Assembly (NCBI RefSeq): GCF_900142385.1
Contig: NZ_FRAQ01000001.1
Coordinates: 1,302,001 to 1,366,000 of the forward strand
DNA from: Marinobacter antarcticus
Lineage (GTDB): Bacteria; Pseudomonadota; Gammaproteobacteria; Pseudomonadales; Oleiphilaceae
Length of the DNA stretch: 64,000 nucleotides
Reading direction: 5' to 3'
Shown: positions 16,749 through 27,193 of the stretch, in pieces
How positions within the stretch are numbered: position 1 is the stretch's first letter
Layout of the letters: each line of letters starts with the position of its first letter
Program-made: the position numbers and the translations under genes
Notes under the pieces: model-generated
Told to the model about the DNA's origin: nothing
The model's database searches: none
What the model saw: the letters and a program-made list of their open reading frames with translations, nothing else

Positions 16749-18122
16749 TCAGTACTTGTAGCTTTCCGGCTTGTACGGGCCTTCGACCGGTACACCGATG
16801 TATTGCGCCTGTTCCGGGGTCATCTTGGTGATCACGCCACCAAAACCCTCAACCATGGCTCGGGCCACTTCTTCGTCCAGATGCTTAGGCAGAACCTGCA
16901 CATAAACGCCCTTGGCGCGGGCATCTTCCGGCAGATCTGCGAACTTGCGCTCGAACAGGTACATCTGGGCCAGAACCTGGTTGGCGAAGGAGCCGTCCAT
17001 GATCCGTGACGGGTGGCCGGTAGCATTGCCCAGGTTTACCAGGCGGCCTTCGGAAAGCAGAATCAGATGGTCGTTAGCGGCCTTGTCGCGGTAGATCACA
17101 TGAACCTGGGGCTTAACCTCGTCCCATTCCCAGTTCTTGCGCATGTAGGCGGTATCGATTTCGTTATCGAAGTGGCCGATGTTGCACACAACCGCGCCAG
17201 ACTTCAGAGCCTTGAGCATGTTCGCATCACACACGTTCATGTTGCCGGTGGTGGTCACCAGGATATCCGTATTTTGCAGCAGTGCTTTGTCTACGCTTGC
17301 CTCAGTGCCGGTGTTCACGCCGTTGAGGTACGGGGAAACCACTTCATAGCCGTCCATGCAGGCCTGCATGGCGCAGATGGGATCGGCCTCGGTCACTTTT
17401 ACAATCATGCCTTCCTGACGCAGGGAAGCAGCGGAACCTTTGCCCACATCACCGTAACCGATAACCAGTGCTTTTTTGCCGGCCATCAGGTGGTCAGTGC
17501 CGCGCTTGATGGCATCGTTGAGGCTGTGACGACAACCGTATTTGTTGTCGTTCTTTGCCTTGGTTACGGCATCGTTCACGTTGATTGCGGGAACTTTCAG
17601 GGTTCCATCGCGCAGCATTTCCTGCAGGCGATGCACACCTGTGGTGGTTTCTTCTGTCACACCGTGGCAGTTGGCCAGAATTTCCGGGTACTTTTCGTGG
17701 AGCAGGGCAGTCAGATCGCCGCCGTCGTCCAGAATCATATTGGGTTCCCAGCCTTCAACGTCTGCACCGATGGTGTGCTCGAGGCACCAGTCGTATTCTT
17801 CGTCGGTTTCGCCCTTCCAGGCAAACACCGGGATGTTCTGCGCCGCGATGGCTGCAGCAGCCTGGTCCTGGGTGGAGAAGATGTTGCACGATGACCAGCG
17901 TACATCCGCACCCAGTTCGATCAGCGTTTCGATCAGCACGGCTGTCTGGATGGTCATGTGGATGCAGCCCATAACGTTGGCGCCTTTCAGCGGCTGCTCT
18001 GTTTTGTACTTTTCGCGCAGCGCCATCAGGGCGGGCATTTCGCCTTCGGCGATCTTGATTTCCTTACGGCCCCAGCCTGCAAGGGAAATATCGCGGACTT
18101 TGAAGTCTTCGAAGTTGCTCAT
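16749..18122 (-). CDS. ahcY: Adenosylhomocysteinase
   Basis: AhcY hydrolyses S-adenosylhomocysteine to homocysteine and adenosine with bound NAD. The 457-residue length is usual for bacterial enzymes. Visible features are [20 protein letters not shown] at the substrate site, [20 protein letters not shown] carrying the catalytic Lys/Asp region, and [18 protein letters not shown] (NAD Rossmann GxGxxG). The C terminus is PYKPESYKY, with the tyrosine-containing NAD-binding tail. CGGAGAA precedes the ATG. A stem-loop at 18147-18179 separates it from metK. No SAH riboswitch was found in the 62-base leader; control is more likely by SahR upstream. Confidence 0.97.
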   Translation of the reverse strand: MSNFEDFKVRDISLAGWGRKEIKIAEGEMPALMALREKYKTEQPLKGANVMGCIHMTIQTAVLIETLIELGADVRWSSCNIFSTQDQAAAAIAAQNIPVFAWKGETDEEYDWCLEHTIGADVEGWEPNMILDDGGDLTALLHEKYPEILANCHGVTEETTTGVHRLQEMLRDGTLKVPAINVNDAVTKAKNDNKYGCRHSLNDAIKRGTDHLMAGKKALVIGYGDVGKGSAASLRQEGMIVKVTEADPICAMQACMDGYEVVSPYLNGVNTGTEASVDKALLQNTDILVTTTGNMNVCDANMLKALKSGAVVCNIGHFDNEIDTAYMRKNWEWDEVKPQVHVIYRDKAANDHLILLSEGRLVNLGNATGHPSRIMDGSFANQVLAQMYLFERKFADLPEDARAKGVYVQVLPKHLDEEVARAMVEGFGGVITKMTPEQAQYIGVPVEGPYKPESYKY

Positions 18123-18146
18123 ATCTGTGTTCTCCGGTTAGTTCTG

Positions 18147-18179
18147 TTTTGGCGATTGAAATCATCAATACGCCCAAAA
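18147..18179 (-). other. Stem-loop between metK and ahcY
   Basis: The 62-base metK-ahcY gap contains a bipartite stem: an outer TTTTGG/CCAAAA pairing with adjacent CG pairs and an inner ATTGA/TCAAT pairing. It starts just after the metK stop. There is no T-run after it in the direction of transcription, so it is unlikely to terminate. A role in RNA processing or stability is possible but only inferred. Confidence 0.4.
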
Positions 18180-18184
18180 AATAT

Positions 18185-19375
18185 TTAGATACCAGCTGCG
18201 TCTTTAAGCGCTGCGGCACGATCGGTTTTCTCCCACGGGAACGCCGTGAAGGTTTTGCCGCCAACGGTCATCTCGTATGGCTCGCGGCCGAAGTGGCCAT
18301 AGGCCGCTGTGGCCCGGTACATCGGGTGCAGCAGGTCGAGCATGTTGGTGATCGCATAAGGACGCAGGTCGAAGTGCTGGCGAACAAGCTCGATGATCTT
18401 GTCGTCGCCGATTTTGCCGGTGCCGAAGGTGTTCACGGAGATTGAAGTAGGCTGTGCCACACCGATGGCATAGGAAACCTGAATCTCGCACTTGTCGGCC
18501 AGGCCGGCGGCGACGAGGTTTTTGGCGACGTAACGGCCAGCGTATGCGGCTGAGCGGTCAACCTTCGAGGGGTCTTTGCCGGAGAAGGCGCCGCCACCGT
18601 GGCGGGCCATGCCGCCGTAGGTGTCTACAATGATCTTGCGGCCAGTCAGGCCGCAATCACCAACCGGGCCGCCGATAACGAACTTGCCGGTGGGGTTGAT
18701 GTGGTACTGGGTGTCTTTGTGCAGAAGCTCGGGAGGCAGCACGTTTTTCACTACCAGTTCCATGATGGCTTCCTGCAGATCCGCCTGGGTAACGTCGGGA
18801 TCGTGCTGGGTAGAGAGCACAACGGCGTCGATACCCACAACCTTGCCGTTCTCATAGCGGCAGGTTACCTGGCTCTTTGCATCCGGGCGCAGCCACGGCA
18901 GTATGCCGTTCTTGCGCGCCTCGGCCTGGCGCTCTACAAGACGGTGGGCGAAGGTGATCGGCGCAGGCATCAGCACTTCGGTTTCGTTACTGGCGTAGCC
19001 GAACATCAGGCCCTGGTCGCCGGCGCCCTGGTCTTCCGGCTTCTGGCGGTTGACGCCCTGGGCGATATCCACCGACTGTTTGCCGATGATGTTGATAATG
19101 CCGCAGGTGTCGCCGTCGTAACCGACGTCTGAGGAGGTATAACCAACGTCTTTGATCACACCGCGAACCAGGTCTTCCAGGTCCACCCACGCGCTGGTTG
19201 TGACCTCACCACCTACGATGGCAACACCGGTTTTCACCATGGTTTCGCAGGCCACGCGGGCGTGCGGGTCGCTCGTCAGGATGCAATCGAGAACGGCGTC
19301 GGAGATCTGGTCAGCCAGTTTATCCGGGTGGCCTTCAGAGACCGATTCGGAGGTGAAGATGCTGTAGTCAGACAT
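18185..19375 (-). CDS. metK: S-adenosylmethionine synthetase
   Basis: MetK makes SAM from methionine and ATP. The protein is 396 residues, as usual. It shows [20 protein letters not shown] at the N terminus (His and Asp of the active site), [15 protein letters not shown] (the methionine/ATP loop), [19 protein letters not shown] (phosphate-binding loop) and a C-terminal [27 protein letters not shown] stands eight bases before the ATG. A perfect 9-bp-arm palindrome that I assign to SahR lies about 112-132 bases upstream of the start. It heads metK-ahcY-metF. Confidence 0.97.
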   Translation of the reverse strand: MSDYSIFTSESVSEGHPDKLADQISDAVLDCILTSDPHARVACETMVKTGVAIVGGEVTTSAWVDLEDLVRGVIKDVGYTSSDVGYDGDTCGIINIIGKQSVDIAQGVNRQKPEDQGAGDQGLMFGYASNETEVLMPAPITFAHRLVERQAEARKNGILPWLRPDAKSQVTCRYENGKVVGIDAVVLSTQHDPDVTQADLQEAIMELVVKNVLPPELLHKDTQYHINPTGKFVIGGPVGDCGLTGRKIIVDTYGGMARHGGGAFSGKDPSKVDRSAAYAGRYVAKNLVAAGLADKCEIQVSYAIGVAQPTSISVNTFGTGKIGDDKIIELVRQHFDLRPYAITNMLDLLHPMYRATAAYGHFGREPYEMTVGGKTFTAFPWEKTDRAAALKDAAGI

Positions 19376-19486
19376 AGGTTTGCTCCTCTGTGAGCGTTTT
19401 GAAATCTTGCCGGTTCCTGTGCGATGTCGCAGGCAGCGGCGTAGTATTTATTTGAGTTCAACAACGTAAGTATTACTACTTACACC

Positions 19487-19508
19487 AATATCAAAGTTTT
19501 TTGATATT
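19487..19508. promoter_or_regulatory. SahR-type operator upstream of metK
   Basis: The palindrome ATATCAAA-GTTT-TTTGATAT (19488-19507), extended by a further A/T pair on each side, lies between the sahR stop and the metK start. The same core 20 bases recur upstream of sahR at 20587-20606. SahR is known to bind palindromes in front of SAM-cycle genes and to respond to S-adenosylhomocysteine. Identity of the two sites next to the regulator's own gene supports the assignment. Confidence 0.8.
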
Positions 19509-19539
19509 CCCCTGACGCTCTTTGTTCATCAGGAGTGAA

Positions 19540-20544
19540 TCATCGTAACGGCGTTTGGGTTTTCCAGAATTCTCTTACCTGAACCTGAAACCCGTTACGC
19601 AAGCCGATAAACAGTTGTTCTCCGGCCTTCAGGCCTGCTGCCGCGGCCCAGGCAGTGAGCTCTTCCGGTTCAAAACCAAGCCAGAGGTCGCCGCAGTTGT
19701 CTTTCGCCCAGTTCTGGTCGTGCCTGCACAGGTCACTGACAACCAGGCAGGCGCCGTTGTTCATCAGCGCGGCGGCATCCAGAAAAATGTCTGCCGGGCT
19801 AGGTACGTGGTGCAACACCATATTGGCCACTACAAGATCAAACGCATCTCCGCGGGCCAGCAGGGTGTCGGTTACACCTTCTATCAGGTCAACGTTGTTC
19901 AGGCGCTCATCAATGCAGGTGCGCGTTGCCTTGGCCAGCATGTCCCGGCTGTTATCCAGCCCAACAACGTGCTCGCTAAGCTCGGACAGCACTGGCAGGA
20001 AACCGCCTTCACCGGGACCGATTTCCAGAGCCGTTTGCCACTGGCTCTTGCGTGTCCGCTTGCGAATCATGTCCGCTACGGGCGCCGCGTACAGATCAAA
20101 GGCGGCAATCAGTTCCTGCTGCTCCCGGAACTGCTCTGAGTAACGGGAAAAAAACGCTTGCGACTGGTTCGCACGCTGGTTACGAATGGATTCAATCTTT
20201 TCCTGCAAAGACGCGGGTAAAGGCGCGCGATCTACTGCTTCAAAAATCTGGCGAATGGTCAGGTCGGTTGGCTTATCGTTATCCAGATGCAGCGGGCGAC
20301 GATAGAAAATCGCGTTGCCTTCACGCTGCGGCTCCACCAGCCCTGCTTTGTGCATCACCTTCAGATGATGGCTCATGCCGGACTGGCGCATATCGAACAG
20401 CTGGCTCAGCTCCAGCACACCAAACGTATCTCGCCGCAGCACACGCAGTATCTCCAGGCGCAACGGGTCGCCGCTTGCCTTGAAGATCGGGGCAAGGACA
20501 TCCACGGAGGATATTTGGTCAGCGTGTGCACTTAAGCTTGTCAT
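19540..20544 (-). CDS. sahR: SahR-type ArsR/methyltransferase regulator
   Basis: This 334-residue protein joins an N-terminal ArsR-type winged helix (about residues 15-85: APIFKASGDPLRLEILRVLR, FDMRQSGMSHHLKVMHKAGL) to a class I methyltransferase fold (motif I ALEIGPGEGGFLPVL near residue 175). That architecture and its place before metK-ahcY-metF match SahR. SahR represses SAM-cycle genes and senses S-adenosylhomocysteine with the methyltransferase fold. I chose ATG 20544; a longer frame would use TTG 20577. A palindromic operator at 20587-20606 lies just upstream, so the gene is probably autoregulated, and tkt is divergent. Confidence 0.85.
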   Translation of the reverse strand: MTSLSAHADQISSVDVLAPIFKASGDPLRLEILRVLRRDTFGVLELSQLFDMRQSGMSHHLKVMHKAGLVEPQREGNAIFYRRPLHLDNDKPTDLTIRQIFEAVDRAPLPASLQEKIESIRNQRANQSQAFFSRYSEQFREQQELIAAFDLYAAPVADMIRKRTRKSQWQTALEIGPGEGGFLPVLSELSEHVVGLDNSRDMLAKATRTCIDERLNNVDLIEGVTDTLLARGDAFDLVVANMVLHHVPSPADIFLDAAALMNNGACLVVSDLCRHDQNWAKDNCGDLWLGFEPEELTAWAAAAGLKAGEQLFIGLRNGFQVQVREFWKTQTPLR

Positions 20545-20586
20545 GGTTGCGGAGTGTAAGTGGGTTGAGGTGTTCAATCAATAGCC

Positions 20587-20606
20587 ATATCAAAGTTTTT
20601 TGATAT
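20587..20606. promoter_or_regulatory. SahR-type operator between sahR and tkt
   Basis: This is the same 20-base palindrome as upstream of metK (ATATCAAA-GTTT-TTTGATAT). It overlaps a minus-strand promoter candidate TTGATT-N17-TATATC, with the -10 inside the palindrome and 43 bases from the sahR ATG. It fits autoregulation of sahR. The divergent tkt start is about 195 bases away, so an effect there is possible but not indicated. Confidence 0.8.
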
Positions 20607-20800
20607 AGATTTATCGTTCTTTGAAATCAATCCCTTTCGGGTATCCGCGTCAGGATATTCACACAGAATCTACATCACGATTTGCCCCGGCATGCCCTAA
20701 TCGGCGAAAATACGCGACTTATTTTTGAGCGGCTTTTGATCGCCCCGTTAAAAGCTCTGGATTACCCCCTATTTCCTTGAAAAACACTGGAGAAACGTCA

Positions 20801-22801
20801 ATGCCCTCTCGTAAAGATCTCGCCAACGCCATTCGCGCGCTGAGCATGGATGCGGTTCAGAAAGCCAAATCCGGCCACCCGGGTGCGCCCATGGGCATGG
20901 CGGATATCGCCGAGGTGCTGTGGAACGATTACCTGAGCCACAACCCGGCGAATCCACAGTGGGCCAACCGCGACCGTTTTGTACTCTCCAATGGCCATGG
21001 CTCCATGCTGCAGTACTCACTGCTGCACCTGAGCGGTTACGACGTTTCCATCGATGACATCAAAAACTTCCGGCAGCTGCATTCAAAAACACCGGGCCAC
21101 CCGGAGTACGGCTACACCCCGGGTGTAGAAACCACCACCGGCCCGCTGGGGCAGGGCATGGCGAACGCAGTGGGCTTCGCGCTGGCAGAGAAAACGCTGG
21201 CGGCGCAGTTCAACCGCCCAGGCCATAACATTGTTGATCACCACACCTACGCATTCCTGGGCGATGGCTGCCTGATGGAAGGCATCTCTCACGAAGTGTC
21301 TTCGTTGGCGGGCACGCTGGGCCTGGGCAAACTGATCATGTTCTACGACGACAACGGCATCTCTATTGATGGCGAAGTCGACGGCTGGTTTACCGACAAC
21401 ACTCCCCAGCGCTTTGAAGCATACGGCTGGCAGGTTATTGCCAACGTAGATGGCCACAACTCGGATGCTATTCGTGCAGCCGTTGAAGCGGGCCGCGCCA
21501 ACACCGAGCAGCCCACACTGATCTGCTGCAAGACCGTTATCGGTTTCGGCTCGCCCAACAAGCAGGGCACAGAAGATTGTCACGGTGCTCCGCTGGGCGA
21601 TGATGAAATCGCATTGACCCGCGAAGCGCTGGGCTGGGCTCATGGCCCGTTTGAAATTCCGACCGACATTTACCAGGCCTGGAATGCCAAAGAAAAAGGT
21701 GCCAGTGCAGAAAACGTCTGGAACGAAGCCTTCGCAGCGTATGAAAAAGCCGAGCCGGAACTGGCTGCCGAGTTCAAACGCCGCATGGCCGGTGATCTGC
21801 CCGCCGACTTCTCTGAAAAAGCCCAGGCTTACATTCAGGAATGTCAGGACAAGAGCGAGACCATCGCCAGCCGCAAGGCTTCCCAGAACACCCTGAACGC
21901 CTATGGCCCGCTGCTGCCGGAACTGCTAGGCGGCTCCGCCGACCTGGCCGGCTCCAACCTCACCATTTGGAGCGGCTCAAAAGGCGTGACCAAAGACGAC
22001 GCCAGCGGCAACTACATCTATTACGGTGTGCGCGAATTCGGCATGGCCGCCATCATGAACGGCATCGCCTTGCACGGTGGTTTCGTACCTTACGGCGCAA
22101 CCTTCCTGATCTTCATGGAATACTGCCGTAACGCCGTGCGCATGGCCGCATTGATGAAGCAGCGCACTATCTATGTTTTCACCCACGATTCCATTGGTCT
22201 TGGCGAAGACGGCCCGACTCACCAGCCGGTTGAACAGCTCGCCAGCCTGCGTACCACCCCGAACATGAGCACATGGCGCCCGGCTGACGCGGTAGAATCT
22301 GCCGTAGCCTGGAAGTCAGCTCTGGAGCGCACAGACGGCCCGACGGCCCTGGTGTTCTCCCGTCAGGGGCTGCCCGGCCAGGCGCGCGACGCCCAGCAGT
22401 TGGCCGATGTGGCCAAAGGCGGCTACGTATTGTCCGGCAGCGAAGGCACGCCCGATCTCATCCTGATTGCCACCGGTTCCGAAGTAGGCCTGGCGCAGGA
22501 TACCGCAACCAAGTTGCGTGAACAGGGCAAGAAAGTACGCGTTGTCTCCATGCCCTCTACCGACGTATTCGATGCCCAGAGCGCCGAGTACAAGCAACAG
22601 GTACTGCCGCTGGAAGTCACTAACCGCATCGCCATCGAAGCGGCGATCGCTGATTACTGGTACAAGTACGTGGGCCTCGACGGTCGCATTGTGGGCATGA
22701 CCACCTTCGGTGAATCCGCGCCAGCCGGCGAATTGTTCAAGGAGTTCGGCTTTACCGTGGACAACATCCTCGAAGTGGCAGCGGAACTGCTGGACGCCTG
22801 A
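20801..22801 (+). CDS. tkt: Transketolase
   Basis: Transketolase moves two-carbon units between sugar phosphates in the pentose phosphate pathway, using thiamine diphosphate. The 666-residue protein shows [18 protein letters not shown], the TPP motif [18 protein letters not shown], the [17 protein letters not shown] segment and the second-half signature [21 protein letters not shown] use ATG 20801 with GGAGA eight bases before it; an upstream TTG would add eight residues. The stop shares one base with the epd start, so tkt and epd are translationally coupled. Confidence 0.96.
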   Translation: MPSRKDLANAIRALSMDAVQKAKSGHPGAPMGMADIAEVLWNDYLSHNPANPQWANRDRFVLSNGHGSMLQYSLLHLSGYDVSIDDIKNFRQLHSKTPGHPEYGYTPGVETTTGPLGQGMANAVGFALAEKTLAAQFNRPGHNIVDHHTYAFLGDGCLMEGISHEVSSLAGTLGLGKLIMFYDDNGISIDGEVDGWFTDNTPQRFEAYGWQVIANVDGHNSDAIRAAVEAGRANTEQPTLICCKTVIGFGSPNKQGTEDCHGAPLGDDEIALTREALGWAHGPFEIPTDIYQAWNAKEKGASAENVWNEAFAAYEKAEPELAAEFKRRMAGDLPADFSEKAQAYIQECQDKSETIASRKASQNTLNAYGPLLPELLGGSADLAGSNLTIWSGSKGVTKDDASGNYIYYGVREFGMAAIMNGIALHGGFVPYGATFLIFMEYCRNAVRMAALMKQRTIYVFTHDSIGLGEDGPTHQPVEQLASLRTTPNMSTWRPADAVESAVAWKSALERTDGPTALVFSRQGLPGQARDAQQLADVAKGGYVLSGSEGTPDLILIATGSEVGLAQDTATKLREQGKKVRVVSMPSTDVFDAQSAEYKQQVLPLEVTNRIAIEAAIADYWYKYVGLDGRIVGMTTFGESAPAGELFKEFGFTVDNILEVAAELLDA

Positions 22802-23829
22802 TGACAGCCTCCGCGCCCTTTCGTATTGCTATCAACGGGTATGGCCGTATTGGCCAGTGCGTGTTGCGTGCTCTTTACGAAAACGGTTTTCGCGATCACC
22901 TTCAGGTGGTCGCGATTAACGAGCTTTCTGATATCGACACCATCGCACACCTGACCCGCTACGATTCCACCCATGGTCGGTTCTCCGGAAGCATTGCGGT
23001 GCAGGGACAGGACCTGATCATCAATGGCGACCCCATTCGGGTGCTTCGCCATTCCGATCCGGCAGAACTGCCGTGGAGTGAGCTGGATATCGATCTGGTG
23101 CTGGAATGCTCGGGTTCCTACTCAGACCGGGCTACCGCCGAACGCCATATTCAAGCGGGCGCGAAACGGTTGCTGTTTTCCCAGCCGGCAGAATCGGATG
23201 TTGACCGCACGGTGGTCTTCGGCATTAACCAGGCAGAAATTACGGAGGCAGACCGGATCGTGGCAGCAGGTTCCTGCACCACCAACTGTCTTGTGCCTGT
23301 GATTTCTGTGCTCGATAAAGCCTTTGGCGTAGAGCAGGGCAGTACGACCACCATTCACGCTGCCATGAACGATCAGCCGGTGATCGACGCCTACCACCAT
23401 CAGGATCTGCGCCTTACTCGCAGTGCACTGCACAACATAGTGCCGGTGGACACCGGGTTGGCGCGAGGCGTTGAACGGCTGCTGCCTCACATGGAAGGCC
23501 GCTTCAGTTCCGTGGCTCTGCGCGTACCCACCATGAACGTGTCCGTCATCGACATGGTGTTCAACGTGAGAGAAGCTACCGACGCGGCTTCAGTAAACCG
23601 GGTGCTCAAAGAAGCCGCAAACGGCCCACTAAAAGGCATACTCGGCTATACCGATGAACTGCTGGCCAGCTCCGACTTCAACCACGACGTCCACTCCGGC
23701 GTTGTAGACGGCGGCCAGACCCGCGTAACCCGGGGCACCATGGTGAAAGTGCTTTGCTGGTTTGATAACGAATGGGGATTTGCCAGCCGTATGCTGGATG
23801 TAAGCCAAAGCTGGCTGTCCCGCACCTAA
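22801..23829 (+). CDS. epd: Erythrose-4-phosphate dehydrogenase
   Basis: This 342-residue enzyme of the GAPDH family shows INGYGRIGQCVLRALYE (NAD-binding GxGxxG) and the catalytic AAGSCTTNCLVPV with its Cys. It also has STTTIHAAMNDQPVIDAYHHQDLRLTR, quoted by its ends. The MNDQ variant after TTIH and the position between tkt and pgk favour Epd, which oxidises erythrose 4-phosphate toward pyridoxal phosphate synthesis, over glycolytic GAPDH. Both activities are possible in this family. It overlaps tkt by one base; pgk follows 38 bases later. Confidence 0.85.
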   Translation: MTASAPFRIAINGYGRIGQCVLRALYENGFRDHLQVVAINELSDIDTIAHLTRYDSTHGRFSGSIAVQGQDLIINGDPIRVLRHSDPAELPWSELDIDLVLECSGSYSDRATAERHIQAGAKRLLFSQPAESDVDRTVVFGINQAEITEADRIVAAGSCTTNCLVPVISVLDKAFGVEQGSTTTIHAAMNDQPVIDAYHHQDLRLTRSALHNIVPVDTGLARGVERLLPHMEGRFSSVALRVPTMNVSVIDMVFNVREATDAASVNRVLKEAANGPLKGILGYTDELLASSDFNHDVHSGVVDGGQTRVTRGTMVKVLCWFDNEWGFASRMLDVSQSWLSRT

Positions 23830-23867
23830 ACTCTTTGCCAATAACCTGAAACAACGGAACCCAGATC

Positions 23868-25028
23868 ATGGCCATCAAAAAAATGACCGACCTGAACCTC
23901 GCTGGCAAGCGGGTTCTGATTCGCGAAGACCTCAACGTGCCGGTAAAGAACGGCGTGATCTCCAGCGATGCCCGCATCCGCGCATCCCTGCCGACCATCA
24001 AGGCAGCGAAAGATGCGGGTGCCAAAGTCATGCTGATGTCCCACCTGGGCCGCCCGGAAGAAGGCGTTTACGACGAAGCCTCCTCCTTGAAGCCGGTTGC
24101 TGAGCACCTCACCAAAGTGCTGGGCCAGGAAGTGCGCCTGATCAAAGACTACCTCGACGGTGTTGAAGTAGCCGACGGCGAAGTGGTGCTGTTCGAGAAC
24201 GTTCGCTTCAACAAAGGCGAAAAGAAAGACGACGAAACACTGGCAAAGAAATACGCGGCCCTGTGCGACATCTACGTGATGGACGCCTTCGGCACCGCAC
24301 ACCGCGCCCAGGCATCAACCCATGGTGTTGCACGCTTTGCACCGGAAGCTTGCGCAGGTCCGCTGCTGGCGGCTGAGCTGGAAGCCTTGGGCAAAGCCCT
24401 GGATCACCCGGCCAAGCCGGTTGTGGCCATTGTTGGTGGCGCCAAAGTCTCTACCAAACTCGACGTGCTTAACGCCCTCGAGAAAGTGTGTGACCAGATC
24501 ATCGTAGGCGGCGGTATCGCCAACACCTTCCTGGCCGCAGCGGGCCACCCGGTGGGCAAATCTCTGTGCGAGCACGAACTGCTGGATACGGCCAGAGATA
24601 TCGCCTCCCGCGTTAACATCCCGCTGCCGGTAGACGTAGTGGTTGCCAGCGAGTTCGCTGAAAACGCAACGGCCACTATCCGGAACATTTCCGACGTTAC
24701 CGAAGACGACATGATCCTCGACGTAGGCCCGGAAACCGCTGGCCATTTCGCTGAACTGCTCAAGAACGCCAAAACCATTCTGTGGAATGGCCCTGTAGGT
24801 GTATTCGAGTTTGATCAGTTTGGTAATGGCACCAAAACCCTGGCCGAAGCCATCGCCGGGAGCGACGCCTTCTCACTGGCCGGTGGTGGTGACACAGTGG
24901 CTGCCGTTGACAAATACGGCATAGCTGACAAGATCTCGTATATTTCCACCGGCGGTGGAGCCTTCCTGGAATTTGTGGAAGGTAAAGTGCTGCCAGCCGT
25001 AGCCGTATTGGAAGAGCGCGGCGCGTAA
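23868..25028 (+). CDS. pgk: Phosphoglycerate kinase
   Basis: Pgk interconverts 1,3-bisphosphoglycerate and 3-phosphoglycerate with ADP/ATP. The length of 386 residues is normal for bacteria. The signature [20 protein letters not shown] is at the N terminus, then [26 protein letters not shown] and [18 protein letters not shown] [19 protein letters not shown], with the nucleotide loop [16 protein letters not shown] near the C terminus. It lies in the tkt-epd-pgk-fba order, with fba 49 bases downstream, and is probably co-transcribed with it. Confidence 0.97.
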   Translation: MAIKKMTDLNLAGKRVLIREDLNVPVKNGVISSDARIRASLPTIKAAKDAGAKVMLMSHLGRPEEGVYDEASSLKPVAEHLTKVLGQEVRLIKDYLDGVEVADGEVVLFENVRFNKGEKKDDETLAKKYAALCDIYVMDAFGTAHRAQASTHGVARFAPEACAGPLLAAELEALGKALDHPAKPVVAIVGGAKVSTKLDVLNALEKVCDQIIVGGGIANTFLAAAGHPVGKSLCEHELLDTARDIASRVNIPLPVDVVVASEFAENATATIRNISDVTEDDMILDVGPETAGHFAELLKNAKTILWNGPVGVFEFDQFGNGTKTLAEAIAGSDAFSLAGGGDTVAAVDKYGIADKISYISTGGGAFLEFVEGKVLPAVAVLEERGA

Positions 25029-25077
25029 AAATTTCTGACCAGATTTCAAATTACTGTCCAACCAAGGAGACAACCAA

Positions 25078-26142
25078 ATGGCCCTGATTTCGATGCGGCA
25101 AATGCTGGATCACGCCGCCGAGCATGGTTACGGTGTGCCAGCCTTTAACGTAAACAACCTGGAACAGATGCGCGCCATCATGGAAGCCGCCGACAAAACC
25201 GATTCCCCGGTTATTGTTCAGGCCTCCGCCGGGGCCCGCAAATACGCCGGCGCTCCCTTCCTGCGCCACCTGATCCTCGCGGCCATAGAAGAGTGGCCGC
25301 ACATCCCGGTAGTAATGCACCAGGATCACGGCACCAGCCCGGCTGTTTGCCAGCGTTCCATTCAGATGGGCTTCAGCTCGGTAATGATGGACGGCTCCCT
25401 GGGCGAAGACGGCAAAACGCCGATGGACTATGAATACAACGTAGATGTAACCCGCCGTACCGTAGAAATGGCCCACGCCTGTGGTGTATCTGTAGAAGGC
25501 GAGCTGGGTTGCCTGGGCTCCCTGGAAACCGGCCAGGCTGGTGAAGAAGACGGCATTGGCGCCGAAGGCACTCTGGACATGAGCCAGATGCTGACCGACC
25601 CGGAAGAAGCCGCAGACTTCGTAAAGAAGACCCACGTAGACGCACTGGCCATCGCCATTGGCACCAGCCACGGCGCCTACAAGTTCACCCGTCCGCCCAC
25701 AGGCGACATCCTGGCCATCGAGCAGATCAAAGCCATCCACAAACGCATTCCAGACACCCACCTGGTTATGCACGGCTCCAGCTCCGTACCCCAGGAATGG
25801 CTGAAAATCATCAACGAATACGGTGGTGAGATTCCCGAAACCTACGGTGTACCGGTTGAGGAAATCGTGGAAGGCATCAAGCACGGTGTGCGCAAAGTGA
25901 ATATCGACACCGACCTGCGCCTCGCCAGCACTGGCGCTGTGCGTCGTTTCCTGGCCCAGAACCCGGCCGAGTTTGACCCGCGCAAATTCCTGCAAGCAAC
26001 CATGAAGGCCATGAGCGAAGTCTGCATCGCACGCTACGAAGCCTTCGGCTGCGCTGGCAACGCCAGCAAGATCAAACCGATCAGCCTGGATCGTATGTTT
26101 GAACGCTACTCAGCTGGCGAACTGGATCCTAAAGTTAAGTAA
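25078..26142 (+). CDS. fba: Class II fructose-bisphosphate aldolase
   Basis: This is a zinc-dependent class II aldolase of the Calvin-cycle subtype, 354 residues. It cleaves or forms fructose 1,6-bisphosphate. Motifs include [20 protein letters not shown] and [10 protein letters not shown] (zinc His and catalytic Asp). [20 protein letters not shown] and [13 protein letters not shown] carry further zinc ligands, followed by [13 protein letters not shown] and [17 protein letters not shown] precedes the ATG. In many relatives pyruvate kinase stands between pgk and fba; here it does not. A strong terminator follows at 26155-26190. Confidence 0.96.
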   Translation: MALISMRQMLDHAAEHGYGVPAFNVNNLEQMRAIMEAADKTDSPVIVQASAGARKYAGAPFLRHLILAAIEEWPHIPVVMHQDHGTSPAVCQRSIQMGFSSVMMDGSLGEDGKTPMDYEYNVDVTRRTVEMAHACGVSVEGELGCLGSLETGQAGEEDGIGAEGTLDMSQMLTDPEEAADFVKKTHVDALAIAIGTSHGAYKFTRPPTGDILAIEQIKAIHKRIPDTHLVMHGSSSVPQEWLKIINEYGGEIPETYGVPVEEIVEGIKHGVRKVNIDTDLRLASTGAVRRFLAQNPAEFDPRKFLQATMKAMSEVCIARYEAFGCAGNASKIKPISLDRMFERYSAGELDPKVK

Positions 26143-26154
26143 GACTGTTGTGAA

Positions 26155-26190
26155 ACAGCCCTGGGTGTCTTGCCTGGGGCTGTGGTTTTT
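26155..26190 (+). terminator. Rho-independent terminator of the fba transcript
   Basis: An 11-bp stem (ACAGCCCTGGG with CCTGGGGCTGT, two G-U pairs) closes a 7-base loop and is followed by GGTTTTT. It starts 13 bases after the fba stop and should end the tkt-epd-pgk-fba transcript. Confidence 0.9.
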
Positions 26191-26252
26191 CCCTCCTCGA
26201 TATTCTTCACCCAAATTAACAAAGTATTGCAAAAGACAGCGGCAAATAGTCC

Positions 26253-26318
26253 AGAGATGGGCTAGTGTTGGAAGCTAAACGCTATGGACGCACTGCTTGT
26301 TAAGGACAACGGCCGATG
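26253..26318 (+). repeat. Leader repeat, copy A
   Basis: These 66 bases, ending at an ATG (26316), align without gaps to 46939-47004 with about 49 matches. Conserved blocks are GAGATGG, AGCTAAA and GGATAACGGCCGATG (GGACAACGGCCGATG here). Both copies precede a short ORF starting with a proline-containing peptide (MTSPVPK here, MDTPVLT there) and a membrane segment. It is probably a shared promoter and leader of a gene family. Confidence 0.55.
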
Positions 26319-26715
26319 ACCTCTCCAGTACCAAAACAATCGCTATTTTTTGATCGCTATCCTTGCAGGTGCCGGATTTTCTCTCGGTATTTTATTTGTC
26401 TTTTCGTATGTCTTGCCCCAATTTCAAAGCGAAGGATTTGATCCGCAAAATGCGATAAACGATACGTTTGAGCAAAGAATTAATGAAGTGGAGTCGAGCA
26501 TCGGAATGAGTTGCAAGCAACTCCATAGTGAGGCCTATGAATTTGCAATCGAGGATATCGGAAACATCATCGATGCAGGCATACAGGGACGAGATTGGAT
26601 AAAAGAGATTAGCCCAGTTCAAAAACGCTATATCGACGAGGTCACTGAAAAACATTTACAAATGTATGTTGTTGGAGCGGCCGGCGGAGCAGTACCTTCA
26701 ATTGCAGTGGCCTGA
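26316..26715 (+). pseudogene. Small one-helix membrane protein, probably frameshifted
   Basis: The conserved leader places the start at ATG 26316 (MTSPVPKQSLFFDR). That frame soon loses a sensible sequence, while the +1 frame from TTG 26350 continues as LIAILAGAGFSLGILFVF, a membrane helix. About 100 soluble residues follow, rich in charged helices, and the frame stops at 26715. The switch falls at a run of six T (26345-26350). A frameshift in the run, or a programmed slip, would join the two parts. I do not recognise the family. Confidence 0.45.
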
Positions 26716-26840
26716 GTTTTCGGAGCTGGAAAGAACTTATTCAGCACTCAAAATTTTTTCAACGTCATATGGTGATGGTGAGGCCACTGCAGAAAAGCTT
26801 CAACCTCAAGCACTGGAACGAATGCAGTTCCATTATCAAA

Positions 26841-26925
26841 ATTTAACAAGGCCATGAAGGTTGTTCCGGGCCGATGGCCCTGCACCGGAAGCCCATTTCG
26901 CTGCGCTACATGTGCGCCGCTAAAC
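26841..26925. repeat. Degenerate integron attC-like site
   Basis: The segment begins ATTTAACAAGGCC and ends GCGCCGCTAAAC. The outer boxes ATTTAAC and GCTAAAC fit the attC R''/R' pair (RYYYAAC, GTTRRRY) with one mismatch. The interior contains GGGCCGATGGCCC. Two similar segments occur at 28052-28134 and 48188-48259. No integrase gene is in the window. This is a pattern call and may be a decayed cassette boundary. Confidence 0.35.
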
Positions 26926-27114
26926 AGAAGCTTTATCCCTAAGTCGGTTGCGGTTGTCGTTCACCCAGAGGAGATGGTTGATGGCGGTCTCAGCGAAGTT
27001 GAAGAAAGATTGTTCAGGGAGCTTTGTTTAGGTGCTGGCGCAAGAAAAGTGGCCCTTTGGGTTGGCGAAGCGCTAGATTCTCAGGATCTGGCTAAGCTTC
27101 TCAAAAGTGCATAA
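26926..27114 (+). pseudogene. C-terminal fragment of a rod-shape (MreB-like) protein
   Basis: The open frame ends with AVVVHPEEMVDGGLSEVE and LFRELCLGAGARKVALWVGE. From memory this matches the C-terminal part of a short MreB-like 'rod shape-determining protein' found in Pseudomonas and relatives (HP-E---GGL--E-R---EL-LGAGARE). The actin-like N-terminal part is missing. The upstream bases are the attC-like sequence, so the gene seems to have been cut there. The frame could be extended to 26854, but those residues read as translated repeat. Confidence 0.45.
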
Positions 27115-27193
27115 CCGGCCAATTAAGCTTTTTTTCGGCCACCGCTTATTTGGGCGGTAACCGCCATACGAAACAATGCAGGAGCATTCGAAA

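Noticed and set aside
18123..18184. SAH riboswitch before ahcY
   Set aside because: The leader is only 62 bases and shows a simple stem, without the conserved GC-rich core of the SAH riboswitch; SahR sites explain control better.
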